Assembly: GCA_003598015.1 (NCBI GenBank)
Contig: QZKE01000013.1
Span: 1-61,416 of the forward strand
Direction of reading: 5' to 3'
From: Actinomycetota bacterium
GTDB lineage: Bacteria; Actinomycetota; Geothermincolia; Geothermincolales; RBG-13-55-18
Length of the DNA: 61,416 bases
The notes under the pieces: model-generated
What the model was told of the DNA's origin: nothing
Databases searched by the model: none
The model's input: only the letters and a program-made list of their open reading frames with translations
Shown here: in pieces, positions 15,921 to 24,704 of the stretch
Position numbering within the stretch: position 1 is the first letter of the stretch
How the letters are laid out: each line of letters opens with the position of its first letter
Program-made: the position numbers and the translations under genes

Positions 15921-17144
15921 TTACAGCCTCACCCTTCTGGGCGAGATCATGCGGGGAGCCCCCCTCGCCATGATGTGGGTGAATATGTACCGGGCGCGGG
16001 AGGCCACCAGGTCGTGGGGGGCCTCCTCCCCCGCCGCCTGCATCAGCACCTCCATGAGGTGGTAGAGGGGCATGCGGGTGGGACGGATCATCCTTCCCAT
16101 GTGCAGCAGCAGCAGGCAGGTGGCGCAGTAGGAAACCATGCGGTCGGCACCGCTCTCCCGCGCTTCCTTCCACTGCCGCAGGGATTGCAGCCCCATGTCG
16201 ACGGGATTGTGTCCCCGCGCCCCGCAGGCCGCTCCGCAGCAGACGGAGAGTTCCCTGGCATGGGCCATCTCCACCACCTCCAGGCCCGCGCGGCGCATGA
16301 GCTCGCGGGGGACGTCCGCGTAGCGGCGGCCCAGCACCTTGGCGTGGCAGGATTCCTGCACCACGGCCGAGCCCATCCAGGGGTGGCCGAAAGCCGCCTC
16401 GCCCGCGTCCACCCGTTGCAGCAGCCAGTCGTAGAAGTAGAGTATCTCGAAATCGAAACGCGCCCCGAAAATGTGGGGCAGGACATTGGAAAGTATATTG
16501 AATCCGGCCGTGCAGAAGACGTACATACGCTTTATACCGAGGCGCCGGAAGCGCTCCTCCAGCACGCGCGCCTGCCTCTCCACCACGTCCATGATGCCGA
16601 GACGGAAATAGAGCTCACCGCAGCACAGCTCCCGCGCGCCGATGATCGTGAAGTCGCCCAGCATGGAGGTGTCGAGAAGGCATGGGAATATCTGGGCATT
16701 ACACCCTGCGTAGAGGACGGTACCTCCCGCCGCGGCCACCGCCTCGGGAGAGGACGCGTTCTCCTCCCAGCGGGTCACCAGCTCTCGCTCCCGGGCGGTA
16801 TGGTGCCGGCGGGCCATGGAGTTGAAGTTGATCTCCTCCAGGGGCATGGCCAGCTGCGCCCGTACCGGCAGACCCTTCTCCCGGTAGCGCTGGAACCAGC
16901 GGTAGAGGATGAGGCCGTAGGGAGAGCATTCGTTGGGGCAGAAGAGGTTGCAGGAATAGCAACTGGCACAGCGGGAGTCTATATGGCGCGTTCTCTCACC
17001 CGCTCGCAGCCGCTTTATCTCGTCCTGCGCTTCTTTCCGTGAGAGCCCCATCACCTGGCAGCGGTATAGGCAGTCCCCGCATTCCTCGCACCTGTCATAG
17101 TCATAGAACAGCGAAAGTCCCAGACCGTTTCCGTCGGTATCCAT
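15921..17144 (-). CDS. (Fe-S)-binding CCG-domain protein, HdrD/GlpC-like, 407 aa
   Basis: Electron-transfer protein with two [4Fe-4S] ferredoxin sites (CEECGDCLYRCQ near residue 17 and CASCYSCNLFCP near 57) and two cysteine-rich CCG modules (AGCNAQIFP ... CCGE and ESCHAKVLG ... CCGAACG), the layout of heterodisulfide reductase D / glycolate oxidase F / GlpC subunits. Such proteins accept electrons from a flavin dehydrogenase and pass them to quinone or another carrier. ATG 17144 has GGGGG close upstream; in-frame ATGs at 17165 and 17168 lack a ribosome site. It is divergent from the FAD oxidoreductase at 17490, with an operator-like dyad between. Partner uncertain. Confidence 0.88.
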   Translation of the reverse strand: MDTDGNGLGLSLFYDYDRCEECGDCLYRCQVMGLSRKEAQDEIKRLRAGERTRHIDSRCASCYSCNLFCPNECSPYGLILYRWFQRYREKGLPVRAQLAMPLEEINFNSMARRHHTARERELVTRWEENASSPEAVAAAGGTVLYAGCNAQIFPCLLDTSMLGDFTIIGARELCCGELYFRLGIMDVVERQARVLEERFRRLGIKRMYVFCTAGFNILSNVLPHIFGARFDFEILYFYDWLLQRVDAGEAAFGHPWMGSAVVQESCHAKVLGRRYADVPRELMRRAGLEVVEMAHARELSVCCGAACGARGHNPVDMGLQSLRQWKEARESGADRMVSYCATCLLLLHMGRMIRPTRMPLYHLMEVLMQAAGEEAPHDLVASRARYIFTHIMARGAPRMISPRRVRL

Positions 17145-17288
17145 GATCCCCCTATCTCTATCCATCATGGCCGCAACAGGCGTCCCGCCCGCCTTCACGC
17201 ATAGCCGCGGCTCTGAGCCCCCCGGGACATGCGGTTTCTTCGTGTAGCCGCCGGACCGGCCTTCTCCGCAAAGAGTACCAACCGGAAC

Positions 17289-17327
17289 TTGATATTTTGG
17301 TTCTCACACAAGAACAAATACTATCAA
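17289..17327. promoter_or_regulatory. Operator-like dyad between divergent genes
   Basis: Outer arms TTGATA (17289-17294) and TATCAA (17322-17327) enclose inner arms GTTCT and AGAAC around CACACA. The 39-base element lies in the A/T-richest part of the 345-base gap between the FeS protein and the FAD oxidoreductase, where a regulator of both would act. The rest of that gap shows nothing else recognisable. Confidence 0.5.
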
Positions 17328-17489
17328 AAAGCCGCATCTTTGGTAATACCGTGATCACGACGCCTCCCCCGTACGGCTCGCGGCAGCGCAACCGCGTGCC
17401 CGCTGGGAATAGGGGTCCCGGCTGTGGTAATTTCAGGTAGGATATCATTACATGGCAACGTGCTGGAACGGCAATGGGGAGGTCGAGAT

Positions 17490-18908
17490 ATGACCAGGGT
17501 CATCGTCATCGGAGCGGGTATAGGAGGCCTGGGCTGCGGAGCTTTGCTGGCCAGGGCGGGGTACGAGGTCGAGGTGTTCGATAAGAACCCTTTCGCCGGC
17601 GGCAGATGCAGCGCCACCGAGATGAAGGGATTCATAATCGACAACTTCGTACATGCCTTTCCGCTCGGGGGTAAGGGCCCGCATGCGGCTATAGCGGCCG
17701 AACTGGGCGTGGACCTGGAGTTCATCCTCCAGGACCCGGCGGCCATGATAGTGGATGGCCTGGGCGGCGGGGCTCGTTCTTACCCGCAGCGGCTGGACAT
17801 CCGCCCCCTTGGCAACCGCGTGCGCATGGCCAGGAACATGGGGGTGAAGCTATCCAATCTCTTTGGTGTCTACCGCCTTTTCCAGCGCATGCTCAAAGCC
17901 GACGAGGAGTTCGTCGCCGCCAAGGACGATATGACCATAAGGGATTTCCTCCTGGAATATACCGATGATCCGCAACTCCACCGCTTTATCAACGTGCTCT
18001 CCTTCATGATGTTCACGGTTCCTTACGGGCGCGCCTCGGCGGGGGAGTTCATCTACTGCTTCCGCGATATGTTCAACGCCGCCAACTTCGGCTACGTCAA
18101 GGGCTCTTCGGGAGCGATACCCGACGCCTACCGGCTGGGACTGGAGAACAGCGGCGGAAGACTCCACCTCGGCGTGGGGGTCCAGAGCATCCTATGCGAA
18201 GACGGCGGCGTCAAGGGGGTACTCGTTGACACGGGAGAGATCGAGGGGGACGTGGTTGTATCGAATGCCGGCATACATGCCACCGTCGCCATGGCCGGGG
18301 CGGAGAACATGGGTCAAGAGTACGTGGAGATGTCCAGGGGCCTCATCTACTCCGACTCGGCGGTGGTGGTCAAGTATATCCTGGATGAACCGGTGGTTGA
18401 GTATCCGTTCGTCGTCTATATCCCCGATACGGACGCCGAGGAGATGTTCTCCTACACGTGTGCCGACAACATGCCCCACGATGTATACATATTCATGCCG
18501 GTCATCGATCTCTGGGATTCCAGCCTGGTGCCGGAGGGCAAGCAACTGGTGATCGCGGGTGCCGCCGCACCCAACCGTCCCTCGCAGGGCGATTCACACG
18601 CTGTCATCGAGATCATGGAGAGACGCATCTTCTCCCTCTTCCCCGGTTTTGAGCAGCATGTTTCCTGGAGGGAGGAGGTGCATGCCGAACACATCCAGGC
18701 GACTACCGGCCACCCGCGTTACGCTGATTGCGTGGGTCTGGCACAGGTGCCCGGACAGGTTGGCGTGGACAAGCCGTCCCCCGTCACTCCCATACGGGGA
18801 TTGTACCTGGTAGGGACGGAGGCGGGAGCCCGCGGCATCGGCACCGAGCTGGCCGCGGCCAGCGCCCTGGCCGTTTCCTCGCTGGTCAAGGAGGGACATC
18901 CACTCTGA
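17490..18908 (+). CDS. FAD-dependent oxidoreductase, phytoene-desaturase/amine-oxidase superfamily, 472 aa
   Basis: Flavoprotein with an N-terminal dinucleotide-binding fold VIVIGAGIGGLGCGALLARA (residues 4-23) and the acidic ribose contact EVFDKNPFAGGRC, then the C-terminal FAD motif GLYLVGTEAGARGIGTEL near 440-457. These are hallmarks of carotenoid desaturase/isomerase-like enzymes. The frame is open from 17424, but ATG 17490 has GGGAGG seven bases upstream and starts the fold at once. No carotenoid genes are nearby, so substrate is unknown; oxidation or saturation of an isoprenoid or hydrophobic amine is possible. Divergent from an FeS electron carrier that could be its redox partner. Confidence 0.85.
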   Translation: MTRVIVIGAGIGGLGCGALLARAGYEVEVFDKNPFAGGRCSATEMKGFIIDNFVHAFPLGGKGPHAAIAAELGVDLEFILQDPAAMIVDGLGGGARSYPQRLDIRPLGNRVRMARNMGVKLSNLFGVYRLFQRMLKADEEFVAAKDDMTIRDFLLEYTDDPQLHRFINVLSFMMFTVPYGRASAGEFIYCFRDMFNAANFGYVKGSSGAIPDAYRLGLENSGGRLHLGVGVQSILCEDGGVKGVLVDTGEIEGDVVVSNAGIHATVAMAGAENMGQEYVEMSRGLIYSDSAVVVKYILDEPVVEYPFVVYIPDTDAEEMFSYTCADNMPHDVYIFMPVIDLWDSSLVPEGKQLVIAGAAAPNRPSQGDSHAVIEIMERRIFSLFPGFEQHVSWREEVHAEHIQATTGHPRYADCVGLAQVPGQVGVDKPSPVTPIRGLYLVGTEAGARGIGTELAAASALAVSSLVKEGHPL

Positions 18909-18947
18909 TCCGTACCTGCAGACACGAACAAAGCGGGATAGAAGTGT

Positions 18948-18976
18948 TTGACTTTATAGTTACTGAATGGTAGCAT
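18948..18976 (+). promoter_or_regulatory. Promoter of the orphan RNA
   Basis: TTGACT (18948-18953), 17-base spacer, TAGCAT (18971-18976). Five of six and four of six consensus bases. Predicted start near 18983. Confidence 0.6.
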
Positions 18977-18982
18977 ATCATA

Positions 18983-19130
18983 AACAGCTGGCTCCCAGGG
19001 ATGGACAATGCAAACGGGGCTACGGAAGCAGGGGCTGCAAGGTGACTCAAGATGTCGATTTCGCAAGCGGTCCGGAACCTCATGCGGTCAACGGTCAAAG
19101 ACCCGGTCATGTTGGGTGACCGGGCTTTTT
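18983..19130 (+). ncRNA. Putative structured RNA with its own promoter and terminator, about 148 nt
   Basis: Transcription predicted from 18983 would end at a strong intrinsic terminator: CCCGGTCA (19102-19109), 7-base loop, TGACCGGG (19117-19124), then CTTTTT. The body has no convincing reading frame and several possible hairpins, including GCAG/CTGC and GGTC/GACC. A GGTCAACGGTC segment just before the terminator could pair with the terminator arm, which would allow attenuation of the secreted-protein gene at 19419. Fragments resemble parts of c-di-GMP-I riboswitches but the conserved core is not complete. It could be a small RNA or an unknown leader. The 19131-19418 stretch shows no gene. 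Confidence 0.45.
19102..19130 (+). terminator. Intrinsic terminator of the orphan RNA
   Basis: Perfect 8-bp stem CCCGGTCA/TGACCGGG with loop TGTTGGG, followed by CTTTTTATAT. Confidence 0.85.
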
Positions 19131-19418
19131 ATATAGGGCAAGAACGAACACAAAGAAGGGAGACCAAACCGGACGCAAGACGCGGCAGGGCACAATAGGG
19201 GAGCAGAGAGCCCCCGATAAGCGGGCATAGCAACCGGGGCTTATTCGGCGTAGATATTCAGGCATCTCTCCTTCATCTTCATTAAATGCATGTTATACGC
19301 CGCCCCCATTCCGCCCCCTCACCCGTCCGTTCGGGTTTCCCGTAGCGTGGTGACCGGAAGCGCGGTCCACGCGGGCGCTTCCTCTGCGAGGGATGCGGAA
19401 TACGAGGAGGTAGATGCG

Positions 19419-20423
19419 ATGATGAGAAGGGCTACAAAAGGGCTGGTTCTCCTGCTGGTGCTGACCATGGCGGCAATGGCCTTGCTGGCGGGCACGGTCA
19501 CGGCCCTGGCGGAAGAGGCCGAGCCACCGCAGGAGACAACCGAGGCAACGACAGAAGCGGCGCCGGTTATCCGCAATGCGGGCATAATCGAGGTACTGGT
19601 CTGGGACGACAGCATCAATCCGGACGCGGAGTATAGCGATGAAGAGCTCGTCGATGGTATCACTGTTAACCTTTACCGCTCGGACCAGAATGATGATCGT
19701 ACGACCTGGACTCCCTATACCCTGGTAGGCAGCCAGAAAACGGGCATAGGTGGATACGGCGTGTTCGGTTACGAGGGGGATCCCAACCCTGTCTACCAGC
19801 ACGGATGGGCGGGCTGGAACGCTCTACCCGTAAGGACCGACAGGCCGACGAAATACAAGATGGAGCTCGTCCTGGACAGCACCTTCAACGCCTTGAACGG
19901 CACCGTTCGGGAAGTCGAGCTCTGGGATTACTTCGGTCTGCACTATAAATGGTTCGCTCCCCTGGCTTCCGATCCCGACAATCCTCTCAGCGGATACCAG
20001 ATACAGTCCACAACGGTAACCATCTCGGGGGTAGTCTGGAGCGACGCCAATGCCGATCTTACCAGGCAATGGGCGGAGCAGAGACTGTCCGGCTGGACCG
20101 TCATCCTGACCAACAAGTACGGCTGGAAGATATCCTCAACCACCACCAATGCCAATGGGTACTATCAATTCCGCGGGCTCAAGTCGGGCACCTACAAGGT
20201 CTGGGTTTGCGGACAGCGTAACTGGAAACAGGTGGCTCCTTACTACAAGCTGTGCACCTGGCCTCCGTGGGGATGCGAGAAAGGGCACCATGTCATCGCG
20301 GGTCAAGCCGGTAACTACTACGTCAACAACGATTTCGGCCTGCTCGACATGAGGGACTCCACCTGGTCCCTGCTCTACTATGGCCTGTGGTGGGTCGGTC
20401 TGCTGCAGTACCAGTTCAAGTAG
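19419..20423 (+). CDS. Secreted SdrD-type beta-sandwich protein, 334 aa
   Basis: Exported protein with a signal peptide: basic MMRRATKG, hydrophobic core LVLLLVLTMAAMALLAG, cleavage probably after TALA. A Thr/Glu-rich mature start (PPQETTEATTEAAP) leads into two beta-sandwich units. The second, from about residue 205, reads VTISGVVWSDANADLT ... GWTVILTN ... TTTNANGYYQFRGLKSGTYKVWV, the SdrD-B/CNA-B-like pattern of surface proteins. Four aromatic-rich segments end the chain (WSLLYYGLWWVGLLQYQFK). No sortase motif is present. ATG 19419 has GGAGG eight bases upstream; the frame is open from 19290 without support. Role: cell-surface or extracellular structural protein. Confidence 0.75.
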   Translation: MMRRATKGLVLLLVLTMAAMALLAGTVTALAEEAEPPQETTEATTEAAPVIRNAGIIEVLVWDDSINPDAEYSDEELVDGITVNLYRSDQNDDRTTWTPYTLVGSQKTGIGGYGVFGYEGDPNPVYQHGWAGWNALPVRTDRPTKYKMELVLDSTFNALNGTVREVELWDYFGLHYKWFAPLASDPDNPLSGYQIQSTTVTISGVVWSDANADLTRQWAEQRLSGWTVILTNKYGWKISSTTTNANGYYQFRGLKSGTYKVWVCGQRNWKQVAPYYKLCTWPPWGCEKGHHVIAGQAGNYYVNNDFGLLDMRDSTWSLLYYGLWWVGLLQYQFK

Positions 20424-20463
20424 GATACATCGCCTTTGCCGGATAAACGGCGAAGAGAGCGCA

Positions 20464-20488
20464 GGGCCCCGGGCGACCGGGGCCCTTT
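20464..20488 (+). terminator. Terminator after the secreted-protein gene
   Basis: GGGCCCCGG (20464-20472), loop GCGA, CCGGGGCCC (20477-20485), then TTT. Perfect 9-bp GC stem 41 bases after the stop codon. Confidence 0.75.
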
Positions 20489-20494
20489 CGGTCA

Positions 20495-20577
20495 GGGGTC
20501 AGCCCCGGACACGGGACAAAAACCAGACAAACGCTCACATCATATCCTGACTTTGTCCCATGTCCGGGGCTGACCCC
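20495..20577. repeat. GGGGTCAG-family hairpin, 26-bp arms
   Basis: Arms 20495-20520 and 20552-20577 are reverse complements with one mismatch; they start GGGGTCAGCCCCGGAC and close with CTGACCCC. The 31-base centre is unrelated to that of other family members. It lies between two convergent genes, immediately after a normal terminator, so termination is unlikely to be its only role. Confidence 0.85.
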
Positions 20578-20584
20578 AACGATC

Positions 20585-22696
20585 TTATTGCAGGAAAGAG
20601 GCGGTCCAGGCGGGCATCTCCGGCAACTGCCCCGACTCGACCGCATCCAGCCACGCTGCGTCTGTCAAGGCACCATCCGCGGCCTTGATGAGCTCGTAGT
20701 ATGAGTACCCGGCCCCCACGGTGAGGGTGGGCTTTCCCGCCACCGGGGCTATGACGTAATAGATTACCGGCCGGCCCACCGCCTCCTGGAGGACCTCGCC
20801 GTAATTTTCATCGAAGTATACTTCATCCACCACCGGCATGGAGACATCCGCTACGAAGGATGCCTCCACTCCCTCCCCCCGCGGAAAGGTGACCAGGTAT
20901 TGCAGGGTCCAGCCGATGTCCGCGATGGCCGCATACTCCTCCGCGTTCAGAGACTCTCCAGCCAGTTCTTTCTCGGCCATCGCCTTGAGTTCGAGCAGAA
21001 GCTCGTAGAGCCGGTCGAGGCGTTCCCGTACCGGCGCAGAGGCAAGACCGCGCTCTCCGAGCCCCCTGCGCGCCACGTCGGTCGCGGCGGCGAGTCGGGC
21101 GAAAGCCTCCGGACAGGGCTCCACGTATCCCTGCTCGGCCGTCGCCTGAGTATCTCGAAGCTCCGCGCTCTCGCTTCCGCCAAAGTCGGCATCGTAGTGG
21201 CGCGCGCCGGTCCACGCCCCCAGGAAGTCGTATAGGGCGCGGTCCTGCCACGCAGCCGTACGCATGAAGGAGGGATATCCCTCACCGTAGGGCTTCAGTG
21301 GCAAGCGCAGGATATCGAGGCAGCTCCAATAGGCATTTGAGTGCGCCTGGGCTGGATCCAGGTTCTTGAACAAGCCGCGCAAGGCCTGCAGGTTCTCCCC
21401 GTATCCCTCATAGCTCATCTCCCCGTAAACCTCAGCGAGGACCTGCGTAGCGCGATCGGAGCCCAAGGCCGCCGGCACATCCAACCCCCGGGGCATCAGC
21501 CTGTCGGGGACCTGTGGAGCTGACAGTTCCTGGAGGATATAGTCATCAGGATATGTGGTCCGCCCGAACAGCCTGAAGGCGGGAGAGCCCTGGTATACGC
21601 TCTCCCCCTCGCCCGCCATCGACACGATGAGAGGCGCCTGTTCCTGTAATGCCCGGGAGATGAACTCGTCCAGGAGCGCGTCATCCTCCAGGCGGCTCAG
21701 GGGGAAATCGCCACCGTAGATCTCCCGCACCAGGCTGGTGTAGGTATAGGCGTTGAGATCATCGGCGTACGAGGCAAGCCAGGAGTACGGCTGGTAGATA
21801 CGATCCCATACCACGTACGCGGACTCTCCATCGACCTCCGCAGCGTGCAGCGCGCACACCAGCAGCAACGCCTGCCGGGTCATCTCCCTCCCGGTCGCGA
21901 TGTCCCCGGGGCCGGCCCCCGGGTCCGCGTAGAAACACATCCTGCCCAACCAGGCCATGGCCTGGAAATAGCCCTGGAGATCTGCGGTGTCGGCGTAATA
22001 CCCGGCCGGTACATAGCTTCCATAATCCTCACTGTATGCGAAGATGGGTGAGGTCGCCGTCCCGGTATGGCCGGCGATCAATGCCAGCTCGCCGGTGACC
22101 ATTCCCGCGACTTCGTTCGGTACGGTAACCTCCACACCCAGTAAGCCCGCGGCGACGGCCAGGTAGGCAAGGTCGCCGAGAGCGGCCTCCCGTACCTCCC
22201 CTTCGCTGCCCCGATACATGCGTTCGATAGTATCGTAGAGGGAAATCACCAATCCCTGCAGGTCGCCGGCGAGCCTGCTCTCCTCCGCGTCGCGCAGCGA
22301 GTATGCACAGAGAGAATGGAACGCGTCCAGGAGGGCGTCCACGGTGACGAACTTCGCGCCAGCGGTGTCCTGGTAGGCCTGGTATATGCTGTCGCTCGTC
22401 CCCGCCGTGGCCACGAATCCCTGTACGCTCAGCGTGCGCCTGAGCGTCGCCGGGATATTGGCCGCATTCACCCCTACTACACCCGCGAGGTCCGGGCTCA
22501 CCGTATACGCCGGAACGCGTGCGGCGGTGGCGGCCGATACGGGATAATAAAGGGCGAAGGAATCCTGCAGCAACGGGCCGCCGAGGACAACCTCGTTTAT
22601 CCCCCCCTCGCCTCCCCCGCCGCAGCCCGCGGGCAGCATAAGGGACAAGGTCAATAAGGCAATGAGCGCTATGGCGACGCAATTCCTCTTGAGCAA
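20585..22696 (-). CDS. DUF3160 lipoprotein, 703 aa
   Basis: Large exported lipoprotein of the DUF3160 family, function unknown. TTG at 22696 has GGAAGGG seven bases upstream and gives an ideal lipoprotein signal: LKRN basic start, hydrophobic core and lipobox LPAGC near residue 25. An ATG at 22732 is the alternative. Typical family segments are TVDALLDAFHSLCAYSLRDA near 130, the VWDRIYQPYSWLASYADDLN region near 305, and a C-terminal EVYFDENYGEVLQEAVGRP followed by AGYSYYELI. Mostly helical, tightly folded extracytoplasmic domain. The gene is convergent with the SdrD-like gene and ends eight bases before a GGGGTCAG hairpin. Confidence 0.85.
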   Translation of the reverse strand: MLKRNCVAIALIALLTLSLMLPAGCGGGGEGGINEVVLGGPLLQDSFALYYPVSAATAARVPAYTVSPDLAGVVGVNAANIPATLRRTLSVQGFVATAGTSDSIYQAYQDTAGAKFVTVDALLDAFHSLCAYSLRDAEESRLAGDLQGLVISLYDTIERMYRGSEGEVREAALGDLAYLAVAAGLLGVEVTVPNEVAGMVTGELALIAGHTGTATSPIFAYSEDYGSYVPAGYYADTADLQGYFQAMAWLGRMCFYADPGAGPGDIATGREMTRQALLLVCALHAAEVDGESAYVVWDRIYQPYSWLASYADDLNAYTYTSLVREIYGGDFPLSRLEDDALLDEFISRALQEQAPLIVSMAGEGESVYQGSPAFRLFGRTTYPDDYILQELSAPQVPDRLMPRGLDVPAALGSDRATQVLAEVYGEMSYEGYGENLQALRGLFKNLDPAQAHSNAYWSCLDILRLPLKPYGEGYPSFMRTAAWQDRALYDFLGAWTGARHYDADFGGSESAELRDTQATAEQGYVEPCPEAFARLAAATDVARRGLGERGLASAPVRERLDRLYELLLELKAMAEKELAGESLNAEEYAAIADIGWTLQYLVTFPRGEGVEASFVADVSMPVVDEVYFDENYGEVLQEAVGRPVIYYVIAPVAGKPTLTVGAGYSYYELIKAADGALTDAAWLDAVESGQLPEMPAWTASFLQ

Positions 22697-22872
22697 ATTA
22701 CAACCCTTCCGCCTGTTGCAGCTCCGCCGCATGCCTGCTGGTAAATGCTTTATACCATGCCCCGGTCGGGCACGCCATATATGACCCCGTATAGCCGCGA
22801 TCATGTTCCTGCACGGTCAGGCGCGTCGGGCCCCCCGCCCTCACCGGCGAAGGACCGCCATGCTTATCCGGG

Positions 22873-22878
22873 TATAAT
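22873..22878 (+). promoter_or_regulatory. TATAAT box, leaderless gene at 22886
   Basis: Consensus TATAAT ends eight bases before the ATG at 22886. No good -35 and no Shine-Dalgarno sequence are seen. Confidence 0.5.
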
Positions 22879-22885
22879 CAAGGTT

Positions 22886-23470
22886 ATGAAAGGACTTGCT
22901 CCCGGTGCTCGCAGAAACGGCAATGCGGCGGGCGTCACGCCGCTGCTCGCGTTAATGCTTGCCGCGGTTCTTTTCCTCATCCTTTCCTTCACCGCATGTC
23001 GCGATGCGGAGCCTCCACTCCGGCCGGCGGGGGACGAGGAACCTGTCGTGGAGTACATAGCGGGGCTTTCCGCCGATCAGAGCAGGACCGTGGATGAGCT
23101 GGGATACCCCGACCATTTCTTCATCTCCTTCGACCCCGTAAGCTCCGACCGTGTGGAGAGATGGACGTATTTCTCGCGGGGAAAGGCCGTGGACTTCGAT
23201 AACGGGCGCCTTTGGGGAGAGGAACCCATCGAGGATAATGCGGCCGAGTACCCCCCTACCGACCTGCGACCCCAGGATTTCAACGCCACGCTCAGCGAGG
23301 CGGAAGCCACCCGGCTCCTGGGCGAACCCCTGTATACGCAGGAGGTACAGGACAGCCTCTTGCCTGAGAACACCATCATCGTCTACGCAAAAGCGATCCT
23401 CCTTTATCGTGAGGGGAAGCTCATCGGGGTCGATACCCAGGTGCGCCCGCCAAGCCTTCCCGCCTCGTAG
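22886..23470 (+). CDS. Lipoprotein of unknown function, 194 aa
   Basis: Exported lipoprotein: basic start MKGLAPGARRNG, hydrophobic segment LLALMLAAVLFLILS and lipobox FTAC at about residues 31-34. The mature part (about 160 residues) contains DELGYPDHFFISFDP near 70 and EAEATRLLGEPLYTQEV near 140, the style of small outer-surface SmpA/DUF-type domains, though no family is certain. Reading frame is open from 22745, but the leaderless ATG at 22886 fits both promoter and signal peptide. It is divergent from the DUF3160 lipoprotein and followed after 84 bases by the kinase-like gene. Confidence 0.65.
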   Translation: MKGLAPGARRNGNAAGVTPLLALMLAAVLFLILSFTACRDAEPPLRPAGDEEPVVEYIAGLSADQSRTVDELGYPDHFFISFDPVSSDRVERWTYFSRGKAVDFDNGRLWGEEPIEDNAAEYPPTDLRPQDFNATLSEAEATRLLGEPLYTQEVQDSLLPENTIIVYAKAILLYREGKLIGVDTQVRPPSLPAS

Positions 23471-23554
23471 GCCTGGGGCCAAGGCCTGGTTCCATGTTAG
23501 ATATCCCGTCAACCGGGGAATGTATAAATACCAGGAAAGGGAAAGGGGGTTATC

Positions 23555-24523
23555 GTGAGGGCGTACCGCTACCGTTACGCCGTTTACGGATTCCTCATCG
23601 CCGCATCGTATTGCGGCCTCCTTTTCGTGCTGCACTATATCGTCTCCGACGGAACGCCCGGCCAGTTGCTGCGGGAGTTCCCCGCCGCTGCCATCCTGGT
23701 CTTTGTGAGCCTCCCGGTATGCCTGATCACCGGCTACCTCCTGGGAGCCGAAAGGGACCGCAGAAAAGCTACGGCTCTGCTCAACGAAAAGTACGAGCAA
23801 CAATCGGAGTCGCTGGAAGAACTGTCGGCCCTTCTTGCGCACAGCGAGGAGATGCGCCAGATGGCGGGGATAGCAGCCGGCGAGATGAAGCACCCCCTGA
23901 CGTCTATCGTGGGCTATGCCCTCACCCTGCGCGAGTACTGGGACAAGTTCGATGATGAAAAGAAGCGCGCTTTCGTCGACTATATCAAGATATCTTCATC
24001 GAGATTGGAGGCCATGTCCAACGACTTGCTGCGTATAATGGAGCTGTCGAAGGGCTTCCCGAGACCGCAGATCGTGAGCATGAACCTCAACGAGATAATC
24101 GACGAGGTCTGCGGGACCCTAGAAGATATCTACGCGGAGAGAGGCCTGAGGATCGCCCTGCGTTTCCATGGTGATATACCGTTGATGCAGAGCGACCCAT
24201 CGCAGTTCTTCGATCTCTGCTATAACCTCCTGGATATCTGTATGCGCTGTTCCGAAGACAACAACATGATCTCGGTCTGGTGTTCCTTCAAGGCACCCAA
24301 GCTGACCCTGCACCTCCGCTGCCATAAATCGGCCCTGGGCTCTCGCGAGATCGTCGCCATCCGGATATGGCCTCCCCAGGAAAAGGAGACGGAGATGGCC
24401 ACGCTCAGCATGGAATACAGGCTGGCCAGCGCCATGGTGAGGGAAACAGGAGGAGAATTGAGGCTCGAGACGGTGGGAGAGAGCGGCTTTTCCTTCTTCA
24501 TCTCGTTCTTCGAGGATCGCTGA
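23555..24523 (+). CDS. Membrane histidine-kinase-like protein with degenerate ATPase domain, 322 aa
   Basis: Two N-terminal helices (about residues 9-28 and 43-63), a coiled linker, then a HisKA dimerisation domain with the phospho-acceptor box AAGEMKHPLTSIVGYA (His near 113). The following catalytic domain is weak: the N-box reads DLCYNLLDICMRC instead of NLLxNAxK, no DxGxG G1 box is visible, and the last part (LASAMVRETGGELRLETVGE) recalls only the end of the fold. It may be phosphorylated by another kinase or act as a phosphatase or scaffold. GTG start with AGGGGG six bases upstream. No response regulator adjacent. Confidence 0.7.
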   Translation: MRAYRYRYAVYGFLIAASYCGLLFVLHYIVSDGTPGQLLREFPAAAILVFVSLPVCLITGYLLGAERDRRKATALLNEKYEQQSESLEELSALLAHSEEMRQMAGIAAGEMKHPLTSIVGYALTLREYWDKFDDEKKRAFVDYIKISSSRLEAMSNDLLRIMELSKGFPRPQIVSMNLNEIIDEVCGTLEDIYAERGLRIALRFHGDIPLMQSDPSQFFDLCYNLLDICMRCSEDNNMISVWCSFKAPKLTLHLRCHKSALGSREIVAIRIWPPQEKETEMATLSMEYRLASAMVRETGGELRLETVGESGFSFFISFFEDR

Positions 24524-24664
24524 CGGCTTCGTGTCCCCCGTGAGGACCTGCACGGGATGCGGGGGGGCGACGTGGATACGACCTGCAACCTATGCCGGCG
24601 GCCGGCTCCCCGGGAATGGGCCACCCCGAAAGGATTTGTTCGAAACATGCCGGAACGATTAAGA

Positions 24665-24670
24665 TATAAT
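24665..24670 (+). promoter_or_regulatory. TATAAT box upstream of the gene at 24705
   Basis: Perfect TATAAT 35 bases before the start codon; the -35 region is weak (GAAACA at 17 bases). Confidence 0.4.
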
Positions 24671-24704
24671 CTCGAGAGTTCCTGTCGAATGGACAATCAG
24701 GGAA

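Noticed and set aside
14196..17042. A 948-codon open frame on the plus strand
   Set aside because: It lies entirely opposite the acyl-CoA ligase and FeS-protein genes, which have clear motifs; the frame is a high-GC shadow.
18983..19130. c-di-GMP-I (GEMM) riboswitch
   Set aside because: Only scattered similarity; the GGGCAAACC...GAAA...GGGACGCAAAGC core is not present in order.
19131..19290. Second riboswitch in the 5' region of the secreted-protein gene
   Set aside because: Some purine-rich GGACGCAAGACG similarity but no coherent stem arrangement could be drawn.
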